Below, in pieces: positions 19,465 through 28,118 of a DNA stretch of 64,000 bases. Made by a program: the position numbers and the translations under genes. Under the pieces are notes generated by a model. It made no database searches, had not been told where the DNA came from, and saw only the letters and a program-made list of their open reading frames with translations. Source of the DNA: Rhizobium sp. PDO1-076 (GTDB taxonomy: Bacteria > Pseudomonadota > Alphaproteobacteria > Rhizobiales > Rhizobiaceae); contig NZ_AHZC01000441.1 of the NCBI RefSeq assembly GCF_000247475.1, positions 24,978-88,977 on the forward strand, given 5' to 3'. Numbering within the stretch: the first letter of the stretch is position 1; every line of letters starts with the position of its first letter.

Positions 19465-19805
19465 GTGGGCATGTCCTCGGCACAGAAAATGGTGAACAGA
19501 GCTGTTATGAGCTTGGCAATCTTTGCCTCCACCAGACGGTAGAAGATCTGCTTGCCCTCCCGACGGGTCTCGACGATCCCCGCATCGCGCAGAACGGTGA
19601 GCTGCTGGGACAGCGTGGGCTGATGGACATCAAGTCTCTCCTCCAACTCTCCGACCGAATATTCGCCCTGCACCAGAGTGCAGACCAGCATCAGGCGGAC
19701 GGGATGCGCCAGCGTCTTCAGGTGGCTAGCCACTTCCGTTGCCCGCGTCTCCATGACGTCGGGGCTCATCGCCACGCGGTTCCTGAACTCCAGCACGTTC
19801 ACCAC
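19461..19805 (-). CDS. bigR: ArsR-family persulfide-sensing repressor BigR
   Basis: A 114-residue winged-helix repressor. The helix-turn-helix lies in VGELEERLDVHQPTLSQQL. Cysteines occur at exactly positions 42 (LMLVCTL) and 108 (TIFCAED), matching the redox pair that in Xylella and Agrobacterium BigR forms a disulfide or polysulfide bridge and releases DNA. It should repress the operon from the palindrome at 21114-21135. It overlaps the end of blh by seven bases and the next membrane gene by four. Confidence 0.93.
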   Translation of the reverse strand: MVNVLEFRNRVAMSPDVMETRATEVASHLKTLAHPVRLMLVCTLVQGEYSVGELEERLDVHQPTLSQQLTVLRDAGIVETRREGKQIFYRLVEAKIAKLITALFTIFCAEDMPT

Positions 19806-21094
19806 TTGGCACCCGCCAATGCATCGATCGGGATCTTCAGATAACGTCGGCCATTGCTCTCCGGCTCCGGCAGGCGACCACCGCGCACATTGACCTGCAA
19901 TGCATGCAGGATCAGTTTCGGCATGGCCAGGGTACGGTCGCGCGCCTGTCTGAGATCGATGAAAGCCTGCTCGCTGATTCTGGCGAGATGCGTATTGGCA
20001 AGCTTCTGCTCGCCAACCGTGCTTTCCCAGCGCGGATGACGGCCGCCAGGCTGGTAGTCATGGCCGGTAAACACACGGGTCTCTTCCGGCAGGGCAAGGA
20101 TCGCCTGGATCGAATTCCAGAGAGCATGGGCGCTGCCGCCGGGGAAATCGGTGCGGGCCGTGCCGCTGTCGGGCATGAAGATCGTATCGTGCACGAAGGC
20201 TGCATCACCGATGACGTAGGTGATCGAAGCCAGCGTATGCCCCGGCGAGAACATCACCCTCGCGTCGATAGAGCCGAGCTTGAAATGTTCGCCCGGCTTG
20301 AACAGGTGGTCCCAATAGGAACCATCGGTGCGTAGCTCTGGCCAGTTGTAGATATCCTTCCAAAGCGCCTGCACCTCCACGACATGGTCGCCGATGGCGG
20401 TTTGCGCACCTGTCTTCGACTTCAGGTAGTGCGCGGCGGATAAATGATCGGCGTGCGGATGGGTATCGAGGATCCACTCGACCGACAGCCCCTGACTTTC
20501 GACATAGGCCAGAATGCGGTCGGCATTCTTGGTCGAGGGTTGTCCCGACTTCTCGTCATAGTCGAGCACGGGATCGATGATGGCGCATTTGCTGGTCTCG
20601 GGATCGGAGACGACATATTGAACGCTCCAGGTGCGCGGATCAAAGAAACCCTTGACCTGTGGGCGGCGGGCGGCACGGCGATCGAGAAAGGCGATGACGG
20701 CGGTCAGGTCCATGCCGTGCCGGTCGCCGAGTGCCAGCACCTGGTCACGCGTCATGCGACCGTCCAGGACTTCGATGATGGCATAAAGTGCGAGTGCTCG
20801 ATGGCCGGTGCGGCAATGCGCCAGAACCGGACCCTTGCCCGGCACTGTTACCGCCGCGCGAAAAGCATCGACATCGGCATCGGTCAGACCTGCCAAAGTC
20901 AGGGGCAGGAATATGTAGGGTAATCCGGCCTCTGCAGCTGCGTCCTTTTCGACGCGCGTGCCGAGGGCACCTTCCTCGCCCTCCGGGCGCAAGTTGACGA
21001 GCGCTGAAAAACCCGCCTCCCCTAGGCGCTCGATATCTGCAACCGAAGGCTGGGCGGCAATAGAAAGTCGGTCATTGATACGGGTGGCGAACAT
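19799..21094 (-). CDS. blh: Bifunctional DUF442 phosphatase-like / persulfide dioxygenase (Blh)
   Basis: A 431-residue fusion. Residues 1 to about 140 are a DUF442 domain, a dual-specificity-phosphatase or rhodanese-like fold with the active-site loop HCRTGHRA (Cys94). From about residue 148 on is an ETHE1-like persulfide dioxygenase with THPHADHLSAAH (His212, His214, Asp216, His217), FSPGHTLAS and FTGHDYQPGGR. It oxidises glutathione persulfide to sulfite, and the first domain may transfer the sulfur on. It is the first gene of the bigR operon, whose products together detoxify hydrogen sulfide. Confidence 0.93.
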   Translation of the reverse strand: MFATRINDRLSIAAQPSVADIERLGEAGFSALVNLRPEGEEGALGTRVEKDAAAEAGLPYIFLPLTLAGLTDADVDAFRAAVTVPGKGPVLAHCRTGHRALALYAIIEVLDGRMTRDQVLALGDRHGMDLTAVIAFLDRRAARRPQVKGFFDPRTWSVQYVVSDPETSKCAIIDPVLDYDEKSGQPSTKNADRILAYVESQGLSVEWILDTHPHADHLSAAHYLKSKTGAQTAIGDHVVEVQALWKDIYNWPELRTDGSYWDHLFKPGEHFKLGSIDARVMFSPGHTLASITYVIGDAAFVHDTIFMPDSGTARTDFPGGSAHALWNSIQAILALPEETRVFTGHDYQPGGRHPRWESTVGEQKLANTHLARISEQAFIDLRQARDRTLAMPKLILHALQVNVRGGRLPEPESNGRRYLKIPIDALAGAKW

Positions 21095-21113
21095 GACAGC
21101 ATCCTCAATTTAT

Positions 21114-21135
21114 CAATATACGAATTCATATATTG
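21114..21135. promoter_or_regulatory. Probable BigR operator (22-base near-perfect palindrome)
   Basis: CAATATA-CGAATTCA-TATATTG is an inverted repeat matching its own reverse complement at 20 of 22 positions. It lies 19 bases upstream of the blh ATG in the only AT-rich stretch of this GC-rich locus. The composition and position match the AT-rich BigR box known from Xylella and Agrobacterium. The TATATT arm could double as a -10 element, so repressor binding would block transcription directly. Confidence 0.8.
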
Positions 21136-21255
21136 TTTTTTTGCAGTTCCTTCAAGTGCGGCTTCATCTGATTTCGCTGAAAACGTCAGACACGCATAAA
21201 GCAAAGATTAACCAAGATCGTACAACCTGAAACTGTCTCCTTCGTTCAGGACTAC

Positions 21256-22221
21256 GTGATGATGTATGCGACCTGCTTCCGTCCAACTTTGATGGCAACC
21301 CTGTTGCCGGCAATGCTGCTTGCGATGCCGGTGGCTGCCGTTGCGCAGGACAGGCTCTACACGTCGTCTGACGGTACGGCGTCATTTCAGGCCGGCTTCG
21401 GTATCGCCAACATCAAGGCCGGCGAATACGTCTATGATGGCGACCACAAGCTCAGCCAACTCGACTGGGAAAGCAAGGGCGTCAAGGTGGGCACGCTCGG
21501 TGCAGAAATCGAACTTGGCTACAAATGGCGCCTGAAAGGTCGGCTGGATGTCGGCTTCAGCGGCAATAGCCAGATGGAAGACCGCGACTGGATGGACTAT
21601 TCAAACGAGGACTGGACCCATCAGTCACTGCATCCGGACACAAGGCTCGGCCACTATGTCAATGCAACGATCGAAGCCGACCGCTCACTGGTGGACAATG
21701 GCTCAACCCGGATCGCGCTTGGCGGTGGTGCCGGCTATACCGACGTCAAATGGAAATCCTATGGCGGCAGCTATATCTACAGCTCCAGCGCAAGCTCCCT
21801 CTACGATACGGTCGGCACGTTCGACCCAGATGAGAAGGGCATTAGCTATCGCCAGAAGATTCCGGTCGCCTATCTGAGTGCGAGCGCCGAGCAGACGATC
21901 GGCGCGTTCAGTATTTCGGGCAGCATGCGCGGCGGCGTTGCCTTCGGCTTTGATGGTGTAGACGACCACTGGATGCGGGATCTGCGATTCTTTGACGAGG
22001 TAAAGATCGCTCCGATGGTCGGGGCAACCGTTTCGGCCGACTATCGCTTCCTGCCGACGGCATCGATCTATCTGGCAGGCAGTTTCGACAAAATGTTCGA
22101 AGGGAAAGGCGACACGCGCGTGGTCCATACGCCGACCAGCCTGCAGGCAATATATGCCGATACTGCCGGCGCCGACTACCAGGTCATATCTGTATCGATG
22201 GGCCTCAAGGGCCAGTTCTGA
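21256..22221 (+). CDS. Omptin-like outer-membrane protease
   Basis: A 321-residue exported beta-barrel protein. A signal peptide of about 30 residues ends in PVAAVA-QD. The omptin hallmark MEDRDWMDYS supplies Asp109 and Asp111, and VDDHWMRD supplies Asp236 and His238, corresponding to the Asp83/Asp85 and Asp210/His212 pairs of OmpT. The segment HPDTRLGHY is also conserved, and the protein ends in Phe as outer-membrane proteins usually do. It should cleave peptides, for example cationic ones, at the cell surface. The start may be the GTG at 21256 or one of the two ATG codons that follow (21259, 21262). Confidence 0.88.
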   Translation: MMMYATCFRPTLMATLLPAMLLAMPVAAVAQDRLYTSSDGTASFQAGFGIANIKAGEYVYDGDHKLSQLDWESKGVKVGTLGAEIELGYKWRLKGRLDVGFSGNSQMEDRDWMDYSNEDWTHQSLHPDTRLGHYVNATIEADRSLVDNGSTRIALGGGAGYTDVKWKSYGGSYIYSSSASSLYDTVGTFDPDEKGISYRQKIPVAYLSASAEQTIGAFSISGSMRGGVAFGFDGVDDHWMRDLRFFDEVKIAPMVGATVSADYRFLPTASIYLAGSFDKMFEGKGDTRVVHTPTSLQAIYADTAGADYQVISVSMGLKGQF

Positions 22222-22238
22222 AAACTGGCACGATTGCC

Positions 22239-22838
22239 TCAGTTGGAGCCCGTTTTTGATTGCAGTGCCGCCCATAGCAGCAACATGATGGTTTTCGCGT
22301 CGACAATCTCACCGCGATCAATCATTGCGAGAGCCGCGTCGAACGGAAGTTCGACGACTTCCAGATCTTCCTTTTCCTCGTCGAGACCGCCGCCGTCCGC
22401 CACACGGTCCGCATCCACAACGGTGGCATAGAAGCCGTGCAGCTTCTCCGTCACCGATCCCGGTGACATATAGGGCGCAAATGCCTTTCGAACCCTGTTG
22501 ATCCGGTAACCGGTCTCCTCAAAGGCCTCGCGGATGGCAGCCTCCTCCGCCGTCTCACCATCGTCGATGAAACCGGCGGGAACCTCGAGCAGGAAAGGAT
22601 GATCGCCCATCAGGTGGGCCGGAATACGAAATTGCCGCACGAGCGTCACGGTATCGGTCTCGACATTGTGCAGCAGGATGCCGGCGGCCTCGCTGCGATC
22701 GAAGACTTCCCATTCCAGACGATGCGGCTTGCGACCTTCGCGAAAGAAATCGAATGTGACGCGGCGCAGATGGCTCCAGCCCTTCCACAGTGTCTTGTCC
22801 TCGACGATGGAAATGCTGCTCTTGTCAAAAATGCTCAT
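22239..22838 (-). CDS. Nudix hydrolase, GDP-mannose/ADP-ribose pyrophosphatase type
   Basis: A 199-residue protein with a complete Nudix box from Gly89 to Gly110 (G-x5-E-x7-REAFEETG). The N-terminal beta-domain ends with LVRQFRIPAH, and the SPG segment after the box (APYMSPGSVTEKLHGFYA) is typical of ADP-ribose or GDP-mannose pyrophosphatases such as NudK. The start at 22838 (MSIFDKSS) is preferred to the longer frame. It converges with the omptin gene, with only 17 bases between stops. Confidence 0.87.
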   Translation of the reverse strand: MSIFDKSSISIVEDKTLWKGWSHLRRVTFDFFREGRKPHRLEWEVFDRSEAAGILLHNVETDTVTLVRQFRIPAHLMGDHPFLLEVPAGFIDDGETAEEAAIREAFEETGYRINRVRKAFAPYMSPGSVTEKLHGFYATVVDADRVADGGGLDEEKEDLEVVELPFDAALAMIDRGEIVDAKTIMLLLWAALQSKTGSN

Positions 22839-22904
22839 CGTGAAATGTCTTGCCCAGAGTTGGAGTGCCCGCACGCCGCCGAACGGCGGCGTCGCCCGGA
22901 TGCC

Positions 22905-25019
22905 TTAAACGGTTCGGAGCCAGACCTTGTTGTCGTGGAAGGCCGCACCACCATGGGGCGCAGCAGCATCGGCACCGGTCAGCACATTGATGCCCTCGCC
23001 ATCGAGATGCGACTTGTTCGGCCACAGGCCCTCGGCGACCAGAACGCCGGTCTTGACCGCATCGGTGACCTTGGCATGGAGGCGGATTTCGCCACGTCCA
23101 TTACCGAGCCGGACAATGTCGCCATCCGAAAAACCGAGAGCCTCGGCATCGGCAGGGCTAACCATCACTTCCGGTCGGCCTTCCTTGTCGCGCGAGGTCT
23201 TGGTCTCGGCAAAGGTGGAGTTAAGGAAGTTGCGCGCCGGAGACGTCGCAAGCCGGAAGGGGTGCTCGGCATCGGCACGCTCGATCAGGTCGACCTGGTC
23301 GGGGAAGGCCGGCAGCGCATTGACCGGTCCGAACGAACCGAGGACGGCCGGCGGCTTGTTGGGCGCCGGCGTGCCTTGCCAGTCGGGTCTGAAACGGAAC
23401 TTGCCGTCCGGGTGGGCAAAACCCTTGAGATAATGCGCATCCTCGAAGGCCGGCTGGCAGTCGAGCCACTTCTCCTCGGCCAGCGTATCAAAGTCGGGTT
23501 TGCCGCTGACTTGCAGCATATGCTCGATATGCTCGCGCTCGGTCAGGCCGAAGCCTGGACGGTCAGCCACTCCGAGGCGCCTTGCCAGTTCCTCGATGAC
23601 GAAGAGATTGGTGCGCACAGTGTCCGGCGCATCAACCAGCTTCGGTCCGAGCAGAATATGGCTCTGGCCGCCGCCGCGATAGATGTCGTCGTGCTCGACG
23701 AACATCGTCGCCGGCAGCACGATATCGGCAAGTTCCGCCGTTTCGGTCATGAACTGCTCGTGCACGGCAACGAACAGGTCGTCGCGCAGGAAGCCCTGTC
23801 TCACCAGCCGCTGTTCGGGCGCAACGTTGATCGGGTTGGTGTTCTGGATGATCATGGCGGTGACCGGCCCGCGATGGCGTAGCGCCTCGGCGTCGCCCGT
23901 CAGCACCCGGCCGATCTGCGACTGGTCGAGCATGCGGATATTGGGATCGACCATGGCCGTGCCCATCAGATCCGCCTTGTTCAGCTTGAAGATATCGCTG
24001 TTGGAGTGGAAGGCGCCGCCACCTTCATACTGCCAGGAGCCCAGAACCGTGGCGAGCGACAGGGCCGCATGCATGGAAACGGCACCGTTGCGGCTGCGGG
24101 TGAAACCATAGCCGAGGCGGAAGTAGGTCTTCCTCGTCTGGCCTATATGGCTGGCGAATGCTTCGATCTCCGCAACCGTCAGGCCGGTGATGGCCGCGGC
24201 CCATTCCGGCGTCTTGTCCTTCAAGTGCGCTTCGAGGCCCGCCGGATCATCGGCGAACTTCGCCATATAGGCGCGGTCGGCATAGCCGTCGCGGAAGGCG
24301 ATGTGCATGGCGGCGCAGGCCAGCGCCGCGTCGGTGCCCGGCCTGACGATCAGCGCCATGTCGGCCTGCTTCATCGTCGGGTTTTCGTAGACATCGATAA
24401 CGACGATCTTCGCGCCGCGATCCTTGCGGGCCTTGATCGCATGGGTCATCACGTTGACCTGGGTCGCGACCGCATTGGTGCCCCAGATCACCACGCAATC
24501 CGACACGGCCATCTCGCGGGGATCAGGCCCGCGCAGGGTTCCGGTCCCCATCACATAACCGGTCCAGGCGAGATTGGTGCAGATGCTGCCGAAGAAGCCG
24601 GAGTAGCGTTTGGCATGACGCAGGCGTTCGATCGAATCGCGCTGCACCAGTCCCATCGTGCCGGCGTAAAAATACGGCCAGACGGCCTCGCTGCCGTGCT
24701 TCTGCTCAGCCTTGACGAAGGCATCGGCAATTTCGTCGAGCGCCGCTTCCCAGGTCACGTCCTGCCACTGGCCCGCCCCCTTGGCGCCGGCACGACGAAC
24801 CGGCTTCATCAAACGGTCGGGATGATAGAGGCGCTCGGCATAGCGAGCGACCTTGGCGCAGATGACGCCGGCCGTATAGCTGTTTTCCGCAGCACCGCGA
24901 ACGCGGCCGATCCTGCCGTCCGGTGTCAGATCGACATCGAGCGCACAGGTGGATGGACAGTCATGCGGACAGGCCGTATGACCAACGGAACGATTGCGGA
25001 TGGGGCTCTGGATATTCAT
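22905..25019 (-). CDS. Molybdopterin-dependent oxidoreductase (formate dehydrogenase/DMSO reductase superfamily)
   Basis: A 704-residue molybdoenzyme from the chosen start 25019. The N-terminal [4Fe-4S] site is Cys17-x3-Cys21-x3-Cys25 followed by Cys54. The rest has molybdopterin-binding segments such as VVIWGTNAVATQVN, QNTNPINVAPEQ and a C-terminal guanine-dinucleotide domain with PRNFLNSTF-like and LGNGRGEIRL motifs. There is no Tat signal, so it is cytosolic. No electron-transfer subunit lies beside it, and the substrate is unknown. Upstream ATG codons at 25037 and 25061 are possible. A TATAAA box about ten bases before 25019 could mean a leaderless message. Confidence 0.88.
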   Translation of the reverse strand: MNIQSPIRNRSVGHTACPHDCPSTCALDVDLTPDGRIGRVRGAAENSYTAGVICAKVARYAERLYHPDRLMKPVRRAGAKGAGQWQDVTWEAALDEIADAFVKAEQKHGSEAVWPYFYAGTMGLVQRDSIERLRHAKRYSGFFGSICTNLAWTGYVMGTGTLRGPDPREMAVSDCVVIWGTNAVATQVNVMTHAIKARKDRGAKIVVIDVYENPTMKQADMALIVRPGTDAALACAAMHIAFRDGYADRAYMAKFADDPAGLEAHLKDKTPEWAAAITGLTVAEIEAFASHIGQTRKTYFRLGYGFTRSRNGAVSMHAALSLATVLGSWQYEGGGAFHSNSDIFKLNKADLMGTAMVDPNIRMLDQSQIGRVLTGDAEALRHRGPVTAMIIQNTNPINVAPEQRLVRQGFLRDDLFVAVHEQFMTETAELADIVLPATMFVEHDDIYRGGGQSHILLGPKLVDAPDTVRTNLFVIEELARRLGVADRPGFGLTEREHIEHMLQVSGKPDFDTLAEEKWLDCQPAFEDAHYLKGFAHPDGKFRFRPDWQGTPAPNKPPAVLGSFGPVNALPAFPDQVDLIERADAEHPFRLATSPARNFLNSTFAETKTSRDKEGRPEVMVSPADAEALGFSDGDIVRLGNGRGEIRLHAKVTDAVKTGVLVAEGLWPNKSHLDGEGINVLTGADAAAPHGGAAFHDNKVWLRTV

Positions 25020-25094
25020 GCCATTTTTATAGGGCATGGCGTGAGAGCTCAAAAGCCCCATTCGAACAAATCATCAAAGCCATCGGAACCGTTC

Positions 25095-25958
25095 ATGAAT
25101 TATCGCCACATCTATCACGCGGGCAATTTCGCCGATGTCTTGAAGCATCTCGTGCTGTCGCGGCTGATCGTCTACCTGCAGCAGAAGGACAAGGCTTTCC
25201 GGGTGCTCGACACCCATGCCGGGATCGGGCTCTACGACCTTTCCTCGGAAGAAGCGCAGAAGACCGGCGAATGGCTGGAAGGTATCGGCAAGGTCATCGA
25301 TGCAGAACTGCCGGCCAAAGTCGCCGAGATCATGAAGCCCTATCTCGACGTTGTGCGAGCGCTCAACCCTGATCGGGAGCCGAATGGACCGCTGACATTT
25401 TATCCCGGCTCACCGAAACTGTCGCGCGATCTGTTTCGCCCCCAGGACCGGCTTTCGGCGATGGAACTGCATCCCGACGATTCCGGCGCGCTAACTCGCC
25501 TGTTCGAGGGCGACTTCCAGGTCCGCGTGACCGAACTCGACGGCTGGCTGACGCTCGGCGCCCATCTGCCGCCGAAGGAAAAGCGCGGCATCGTGCTGGT
25601 CGATCCGCCGTTTGAAATCGAAGGCGAATACGAGCGGCTGGTCGAAGGCCTGGCCAAGGCACATCGCCGGTTCGCCAGCGGCGTCTATTGCTTGTGGTAT
25701 CCGATCAAGAAGGGCGCACCGATCATTGCCTTCCATGATGCCTTGAAGGCGCTGGAGATCCCGAAAATGCTCTGCGCGGAGCTTGCGATCAAGAGCGACC
25801 GCGACCAGACCGGCCTTTCCGGCACCGGGCTGATCATCGTCAACCCGCCCTTCACGCTGAAGGACGAGTTGCATGCGGCGCTTCCGGAACTCAAGCGCCT
25901 GATGGCGCAGGATCGCTACGCCTCGCATCGCTGCTTCTGGCTGCGCGGCGAAGACTGA
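25095..25958 (+). CDS. rlmJ: 23S rRNA (adenine-2030-N6)-methyltransferase
   Basis: A 287-residue RlmJ. The start MNYRHIYHAGNFADVLKH is the strictly conserved family N-terminus, so the much longer open frame upstream is discarded. The catalytic DPPF motif occurs in GIVLVDPPFEIEGEY near residue 165, and the SAM site is around LDTHAGIGLYDL. It methylates A2030 of 23S rRNA. It is transcribed away from the molybdopterin enzyme gene. Confidence 0.95.
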   Translation: MNYRHIYHAGNFADVLKHLVLSRLIVYLQQKDKAFRVLDTHAGIGLYDLSSEEAQKTGEWLEGIGKVIDAELPAKVAEIMKPYLDVVRALNPDREPNGPLTFYPGSPKLSRDLFRPQDRLSAMELHPDDSGALTRLFEGDFQVRVTELDGWLTLGAHLPPKEKRGIVLVDPPFEIEGEYERLVEGLAKAHRRFASGVYCLWYPIKKGAPIIAFHDALKALEIPKMLCAELAIKSDRDQTGLSGTGLIIVNPPFTLKDELHAALPELKRLMAQDRYASHRCFWLRGED

Positions 25959-25979
25959 GACCGCGACCGGGAGGCATCG

Positions 25980-26750
25980 ATGGCCATGCGTTCGTATGCC
26001 GGATTTCTCGCATTCGGCGCCCTGGTGATCGGGGCCGCAGTCTACGGTCTTTTTGCGCAACCTGCTCCGACCAGCGGCACAGCGGACACCGTCGCCTCGA
26101 CCCAGAAACCCATCGTGACCCGATCGAAACCGAAGACTGAAGACTCCCAGTCAGGCGCCAAACCCACTGTGCCTGCAGGCGACGGCTTCGACTTCTATGT
26201 CCTGTCTTTGTCCTGGTCGCCGACCTTTTGCCAATCCAACGGCGCGGCCCGCAACCGCGACCAATGCGGACCCGGCAAACGTTTCGGCCTGATCGTACAC
26301 GGGCTTTGGCCGCAGTATGAACGCGGCTATCCGGAAAGCTGCCCGACCAACCAGCCGCAGCAGGTGCCCATCGGCATCGGGCGAAGCATGATGGACATCA
26401 TGCCAGGCATGGGACTGATCGGCCATCAATGGCGCAAACATGGCACATGCTCGGGCCTGGCCATGGCGGACTATTTTTCGGTCTTGAGACAAGCATTCGA
26501 AACTGTGCGCATTCCCCAAACTCTTGTTCGGCCTGGCCCGCAACAGCGGACATCGCCACAGGCGCTTGAAGATGCCTTGATCAAGAGCAATCCGGGATTG
26601 TCGCGCTCGGCAGTCGCCGTGACCTGTGATAGTCAGAGACTCGATGAGGTAAGGATCTGCTTCAGCAAGGCGCTCGATTTTCGCGCCTGCCCCGAGGTCG
26701 ACGCCAATGCCTGCCGCCGGTCCAAACTGACGATACCGCCCGCCCCATAA
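25980..26750 (+). CDS. Ribonuclease T2 family protein
   Basis: A 256-residue protein with an N-terminal hydrophobic segment (residues 8-27) acting as a signal peptide or anchor, a Ser/Thr/Lys-rich linker, and the T2 domain. CAS1 is FGLIVHGLWPQ (His108) and CAS2 is GHQWRKHGTCSG (around 148-159). Paired cysteines fit periplasmic disulfides. T2 enzymes cut single-stranded RNA to 3'-phosphates with little base preference. It begins 21 bases after rlmJ and precedes a GST gene by 27 bases. Confidence 0.93.
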   Translation: MAMRSYAGFLAFGALVIGAAVYGLFAQPAPTSGTADTVASTQKPIVTRSKPKTEDSQSGAKPTVPAGDGFDFYVLSLSWSPTFCQSNGAARNRDQCGPGKRFGLIVHGLWPQYERGYPESCPTNQPQQVPIGIGRSMMDIMPGMGLIGHQWRKHGTCSGLAMADYFSVLRQAFETVRIPQTLVRPGPQQRTSPQALEDALIKSNPGLSRSAVAVTCDSQRLDEVRICFSKALDFRACPEVDANACRRSKLTIPPAP

Positions 26751-26777
26751 GACAACGAGACATACTGGAAAACGTCG

Positions 26778-27374
26778 ATGAAGCTGCTTTTCGCTCCCGC
26801 CTCGCCCTATTCGTCGAAAGTCAGAATGGCGGCGCGCCACCTTGGCATTGCCTTGGAAGAGGTTCGGGTCAACACTGCAGAGAACCCGTCCGAACTGTTG
26901 GACGCCAATCCGCTTGGCAAGATTCCGACACTCATTACCGATAACGGTGAAGCTGTCTTCGACAGCCGCGCCATCATGCATTACCTGCACCGGATCGGCG
27001 GCAAGGGCCTCTATCCGAAGAAGGACAAGAAGCGCACCGAAGCAGAAGTGCTCGAGGCGCTGGCCGACGGCATCAGCGACTGCCTGCTGGCGATCGTCTA
27101 CGAGAAGCGCTTTCGTCCACCGGAACTGGTCAGCCAGGCGGCGATGGATCGGCAGTGGGAAAAGGTCAATCGGGGCCTGGACCATCTGGACGCGCATCTG
27201 CCGAAGATCGGCAAGAAGCTGCATGGCGGCCATTTCGCGCTGGCCTCACTGCTTGGCTACCTGATGCTGCGCTTCCCGGGAGAATGGGAAGGCGGACGCA
27301 CGGCACTGACGGAATGGCCGGCAAAATTCGCCAAGCAATTCGAGGCCTACCCGGCCCTGCGCCCCAAAGCCTGA
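26778..27374 (+). CDS. Glutathione S-transferase family protein
   Basis: A 198-residue two-domain GST. The thioredoxin-like part starts MKLLFAPASPYSSKVRMA, with Ser in the catalytic loop. NPLGKIPTLI carries the cis-proline, and DSRAIMHYL the glutathione gamma-glutamyl contact. The helical C-terminal domain follows. Substrate unknown. The last codons run into four tandem AGCCTG repeats that include the stop codon, and a strong terminator follows. Confidence 0.88.
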   Translation: MKLLFAPASPYSSKVRMAARHLGIALEEVRVNTAENPSELLDANPLGKIPTLITDNGEAVFDSRAIMHYLHRIGGKGLYPKKDKKRTEAEVLEALADGISDCLLAIVYEKRFRPPELVSQAAMDRQWEKVNRGLDHLDAHLPKIGKKLHGGHFALASLLGYLMLRFPGEWEGGRTALTEWPAKFAKQFEAYPALRPKA

Positions 27375-27391
27375 GCCTGAGCCTGAGCCTG
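27368..27391. repeat. Four tandem copies of AGCCTG across the GST stop codon
   Basis: The hexamer AGCCTG is repeated four times without mismatch. The reading frame reaches TGA inside the first unit, and every later unit would give the same stop, so gain or loss of copies would hardly change the protein. Confidence 0.8.
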
Positions 27392-27403
27392 ACACAAGAC
27401 AAC

Positions 27404-27433
27404 AAAAAAGCCGGGGCAAAACCCCGGCTTTTT
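27404..27433. terminator. Bidirectional terminator between the GST and porin genes
   Basis: The stem AAGCCGGGG / CCCCGGCTT has a CAAAA-type loop and is flanked by A and T runs on both sides. It can therefore stop transcription of the plus-strand GST gene and of the convergent porin gene. Confidence 0.9.
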
Positions 27434-27455
27434 CGACAATTGCTGATCGAATGGA

Positions 27456-28118
27456 TCAGAACTTGACGCCCATACCGACCTTGACGGAGTGGTCGTCGAA
27501 GCCCTTGGACACGGTGCCCGAGCTAAGTTCGAAATCGCGCTTCTGGTAATCCGAATAGCGGTATTCGACGCGAGCGGTGATGTTGTTGGTGACCATGGCT
27601 TCAACACCGGCGCCGACCGTGTAACCGGCAGCGATGCGTTCGTCGTTCGAAGCGCCGTCTTCCATCTCATGGTTGGCAACAGCCAGACCGGCCGTACCAT
27701 AGAGCAGGAAGGGGTTCATGTCGTAACCAACGCGGCCGCGGATCGAGCCGTTAACGCCCTGGGTGCCGGTCAGAGCCGCGCCGTTTGCTGCGGTGCCGGC
27801 GCTGCCGTCTTCGCCGTTGTAGCCGAGGTCGGCTTCAGCACCGTAAACGATCTGGCCGTTCTGCATGTTGTAGCCGCCGTAAACCGAGCCGCCGAGGCCC
27901 TTGGCGTCGCGACCGTCGTTCGAGCCGGTGAACTTGCCGAAGTCATAGGTAGCGGCGCCACCGAGGTACGCGCCAGACCAGCTGCCGGCAGGAGCAGAGT
28001 AGCTTTCAGTCGCAGCCGGTGCTTCCGGGATCTGGTCGATCGCGTCAGCGGCCTGGACAGCCTGAAAAGCGACGAGAGTGGTTGCAGACGCAATGAGCAT
28101 CATCTTGAAGGTACGCAT
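27456..28118 (-). CDS. Omp25/RopB-type outer-membrane beta-barrel protein
   Basis: A 220-residue small porin-like protein. The signal peptide (residues 1-23) ends AVQA-AD, and AAAGGAG lies at ideal distance before the ATG. The mature part has Gly/Tyr-rich alternating strands such as SWSGAYLGGAATYDFG and ends KVGMGVKF with a terminal Phe, the usual outer-membrane signature. Related rhizobial and Brucella proteins (RopB, Omp25, Omp31) stabilise the outer membrane and interact with LPS. It stands alone between a terminator and a long AT-rich region that should hold its promoter. Confidence 0.9.
   Translation of the reverse strand: MRTFKMMLIASATTLVAFQAVQAADAIDQIPEAPAATESYSAPAGSWSGAYLGGAATYDFGKFTGSNDGRDAKGLGGSVYGGYNMQNGQIVYGAEADLGYNGEDGSAGTAANGAALTGTQGVNGSIRGRVGYDMNPFLLYGTAGLAVANHEMEDGASNDERIAAGYTVGAGVEAMVTNNITARVEYRYSDYQKRDFELSSGTVSKGFDDHSVKVGMGVKF

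Noticed and set aside
24006..25094. N-terminal extension of rlmJ by about 360 codons
   Set aside because: The extension is antisense to the molybdopterin enzyme. RlmJ proteins begin MNYRHIYHAGNF, which is at 25095.
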